NCBI RefSeq assembly: GCF_964355755.1
Contig: NC_092670.1
Location: 20,273,201-20,337,200, forward strand
DNA from: Antedon mediterranea
Lineage: Eukaryota > Echinodermata > Crinoidea > Comatulida > Antedonidae
Direction of reading: 5' to 3'
DNA: 64,000 nt
This document shows, piece by piece, positions 62,401 through 64,000 of this stretch. Within the stretch, counting starts at the first letter, position 1; the number at the start of each line of letters is the position of its first letter. The notes beneath the pieces are model-generated. The model made no database searches and had not been told where the DNA came from. It saw only the letters and a program-made list of their open reading frames with translations. A program made the translations under genes and the position numbers.

Positions 62401-63601
62401 ACTGGTGTCATCCATAAAACACTGACAGTAATGCATAGAAAAGATATGATAAAATGAAAATCAATTTAATTAAAGAATCTTCCAATTGCTATGTATATTT
62501 TATTAAGTCGTATCATTAATAATAGATTATAGAGTAGGTTATACATGACAAATATTATTTTTGTATTATGTTTAGTTGGTTCTGTCACGTTGATGATGAC
62601 AATTATTTAAACCTTCGTGAACTAAGGAAATTGTTAGATTTATACCAGCCTTATCATCAAGATTTGTACTTCGGCCGGTCAAGTACAACATTACCAATCG
62701 AGGCCTACAGTACGCAGACACCTGTGGTAAGTAAAAATCTCTGAGTCAAGTACTTAGATCACCTATTCAATACTTGTAGAGAGTTATACCAAGGCCAGTG
62801 AAGTATTACAAGCCTATTCAAGAAGTACAGCTTCAATAAAGCACTGAAGATTATAAATAGAAGGTCTTATTCAGGAGAGCCAGTTGGGCCTAACATGAAT
62901 ATCTTGGCCTAACACTAACATATTCACTTACTTAAACCATGGATTAAAGAATAAACAAAGTCTTCTTATATGATTTTGGGCGAGGATTGTATTAAAATAT
63001 CTGACATGATCTTTAATTATTAGATAAAATTATGATACAAAAGGATCTAAAAGCTGCATTAACTGCTTTGTTGTAATATATGTAACATTTTCTTACTTTT
63101 TTAGCAAAAATATCAGTTTTGGTTTGGTACGGGAGGTGCTGGTGTTTGTATAAGTCGAAAGCTGGCCAATAAAATGGAGCCTCATATAGGGTAAGTGAGT
63201 AATTGAATATATTCATATTCATTGTGATAGCGGTTTTTACTGCAAGTAATTAAAAGTTCATTTATTGGCCAAATATATAAACAGCTTTACAGTCCATAAT
63301 ATTCCTTAAGTTCACCATTATGTGATTTAGAAGTCGGACACTGTTTTTCAATAGTGACCTTACACCTTTCGAAGTGACCGACATGCTATTTAATCATTGT
63401 TTGACCAGAAAGTTGAGAACTCTCTTAAGTTTAAAAGTGCGCTTAAAAGTGTGTTTACGATGTAAATAAAGCTCTCCATGTTGTTGTTTATTTTGGATTA
63501 CTGTTAATCCTTGGTTTTGTTGTGTTACAGGGGACGTAGAATGGTGTATACGTGTGACAGCATCCGAATGCCTGATGATGTCACTGTTGGTTACATAAAT
63601 G
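56481..63601 (+). CDS. Fringe-type glycosyltransferase 2, tandem paralogue; 404 residues seen, 3' end outside window
   Basis: Same family and presumed Golgi role as fringe 1. Eight exons: 56481-56976, 57115-57371, 60935-60983, 61955-61997, 62282-62341, 62576-62726, 63105-63190, 63531-63601, ending in phase 1 at a GTGAGG donor. Exons 3-8 have exactly the lengths (49, 43, 60, 151, 86, 71 nt) and phases of fringe 1 exons 2-7. ATG 56481 was chosen because MRITLKK aligns with MRMSVKK of fringe 1. Anchor at about 8-29 contains an unusual Asp19. The stem is long, Gln/Ser-rich and split by an extra intron. The catalytic part starts [22 protein letters not shown] at 308-310, [11 protein letters not shown] and [10 protein letters not shown] are intact. 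The NCS sequon of fringe 1 is replaced by TKC. The last three exons should lie beyond 64000. Confidence 0.93.
58332..58437. mobile_element. Small MITE-like inverted repeat
   Basis: GTTCACACTGAATTATTTACC at the left is complemented with mismatches by GGTAAATAACTATGTCTGAAC at the right. Interior is short; class unknown. Confidence 0.4.
58690..59345. repeat. Direct duplication of about 300 bp
   Basis: GATCAATTTCCTCATA..AGTCTTAAAAATCGCTT through CAAGCACCTGGAAATTCA is present twice (about 58724-58940 and 59065-59320), the second copy carrying a 60-bp insertion with ACAATAATAATACG. Copies have diverged by small indels. Confidence 0.85.
59352..59410. mobile_element. TWA-MITE copy 15, truncated
   Basis: Only the left arm remains: AGCCCTGTCTACACTATTA, then GTTTGACAAAAAAAAGTGTG. 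Confidence 0.6.
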
Positions 63602-64000
63602 GTGAGGAGCAGAATTTATATTGTAATGATTTTGGGGGAGAAAGGATAGAGGGCGGCAGATGACCAGGGAGTTGAAAAGGAAGGGATCTAATTTTAGCAT
63701 CTTTATATTCATTTTAGCCCAAAAGTAATATCTATACAAAAGCAATTATTCTTAATCAGTTCACATTCTTAATTTATTGCTTTAAATAAAGTAAACAATA
63801 TCTAAATAAAGAACTAAGTATACCTTTCGTCTAAGTGCTATCACATGTCACAAATTCTAAATTTCGCTAGTATGGTATTGTGTCAATGTTGTCTTATGGC
63901 AAACATTAACATAATACACTACAGTAAAGGGACATTTTTAAGTGATAAGGATTTGAGTTTGAGAGGGATTTTATTATGAGGGAATTAAAGTAAGTGGGGA
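63602..64000 (+). other. Start of fringe 2 intron 8
   Basis: Intron sequence after the donor at 63602. No further exon is visible before the window ends; the next expected exon would resemble fringe 1 exon 8 ([17 protein letters not shown]). Confidence 0.7.

Overview
The window is AT-rich animal nuclear DNA: genes are split into many short exons with GT-AG introns, introns are full of miniature inverted-repeat transposons, and there is no operon structure. The proteins read as invertebrate deuterostome, and the frequent AGGCCTA-type palindromes make an echinoderm my best guess. Species cannot be fixed from the sequence alone.

Layout. (1) 1-6847, plus strand: a 30-bp minisatellite in an intron, then the last 13 exons (699 aa) of INTS1, the large Integrator scaffold subunit. 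(2) 8277-16890, minus strand: complete IQCE (19 exons, 697 aa), tail-to-tail with INTS1. (3) 18017-20077, minus strand: complete IFT27 (7 exons, 186 aa). (4) 20800-25400, plus strand: a probable spliced non-coding transcript with a run of related mini-exons, interrupted by a 1645-bp inverted-repeat transposon. (5) 26335-53567, plus strand: a complete fringe glycosyltransferase (10 exons, 418 aa) with a 12.6-kb first intron. (6) 56481 to the end, plus strand: a second, tandem fringe paralogue (8 exons visible, 404 aa), cut off by the window edge. For all four complete or 3'-complete gene models I checked that exon phases join and that the summed exon length is divisible by three.

Functionally, IQCE and IFT27 both belong to primary cilia and Hedgehog signalling, fringe modifies Notch, and INTS1 is general RNA processing. 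The order INTS1-IQCE-IFT27-fringe is notable because human LFNG, IQCE and INTS1 sit together on 7p22 while MFNG and IFT27 sit together on 22q12-13. The window looks like the unduplicated ancestral linkage behind both human regions.

Repeats: about 15 copies of one short inverted-repeat family with 3-bp TAA/TTA target duplications (PIF/Harbinger-like), two of them inserted within 6 nt of a splice donor. There are also two ~1.08-kb Harbinger-like elements inside fringe 1, one with its terminal repeat amplified into two 33-bp arrays, plus several other inverted-repeat elements, tandem duplications and minisatellites.
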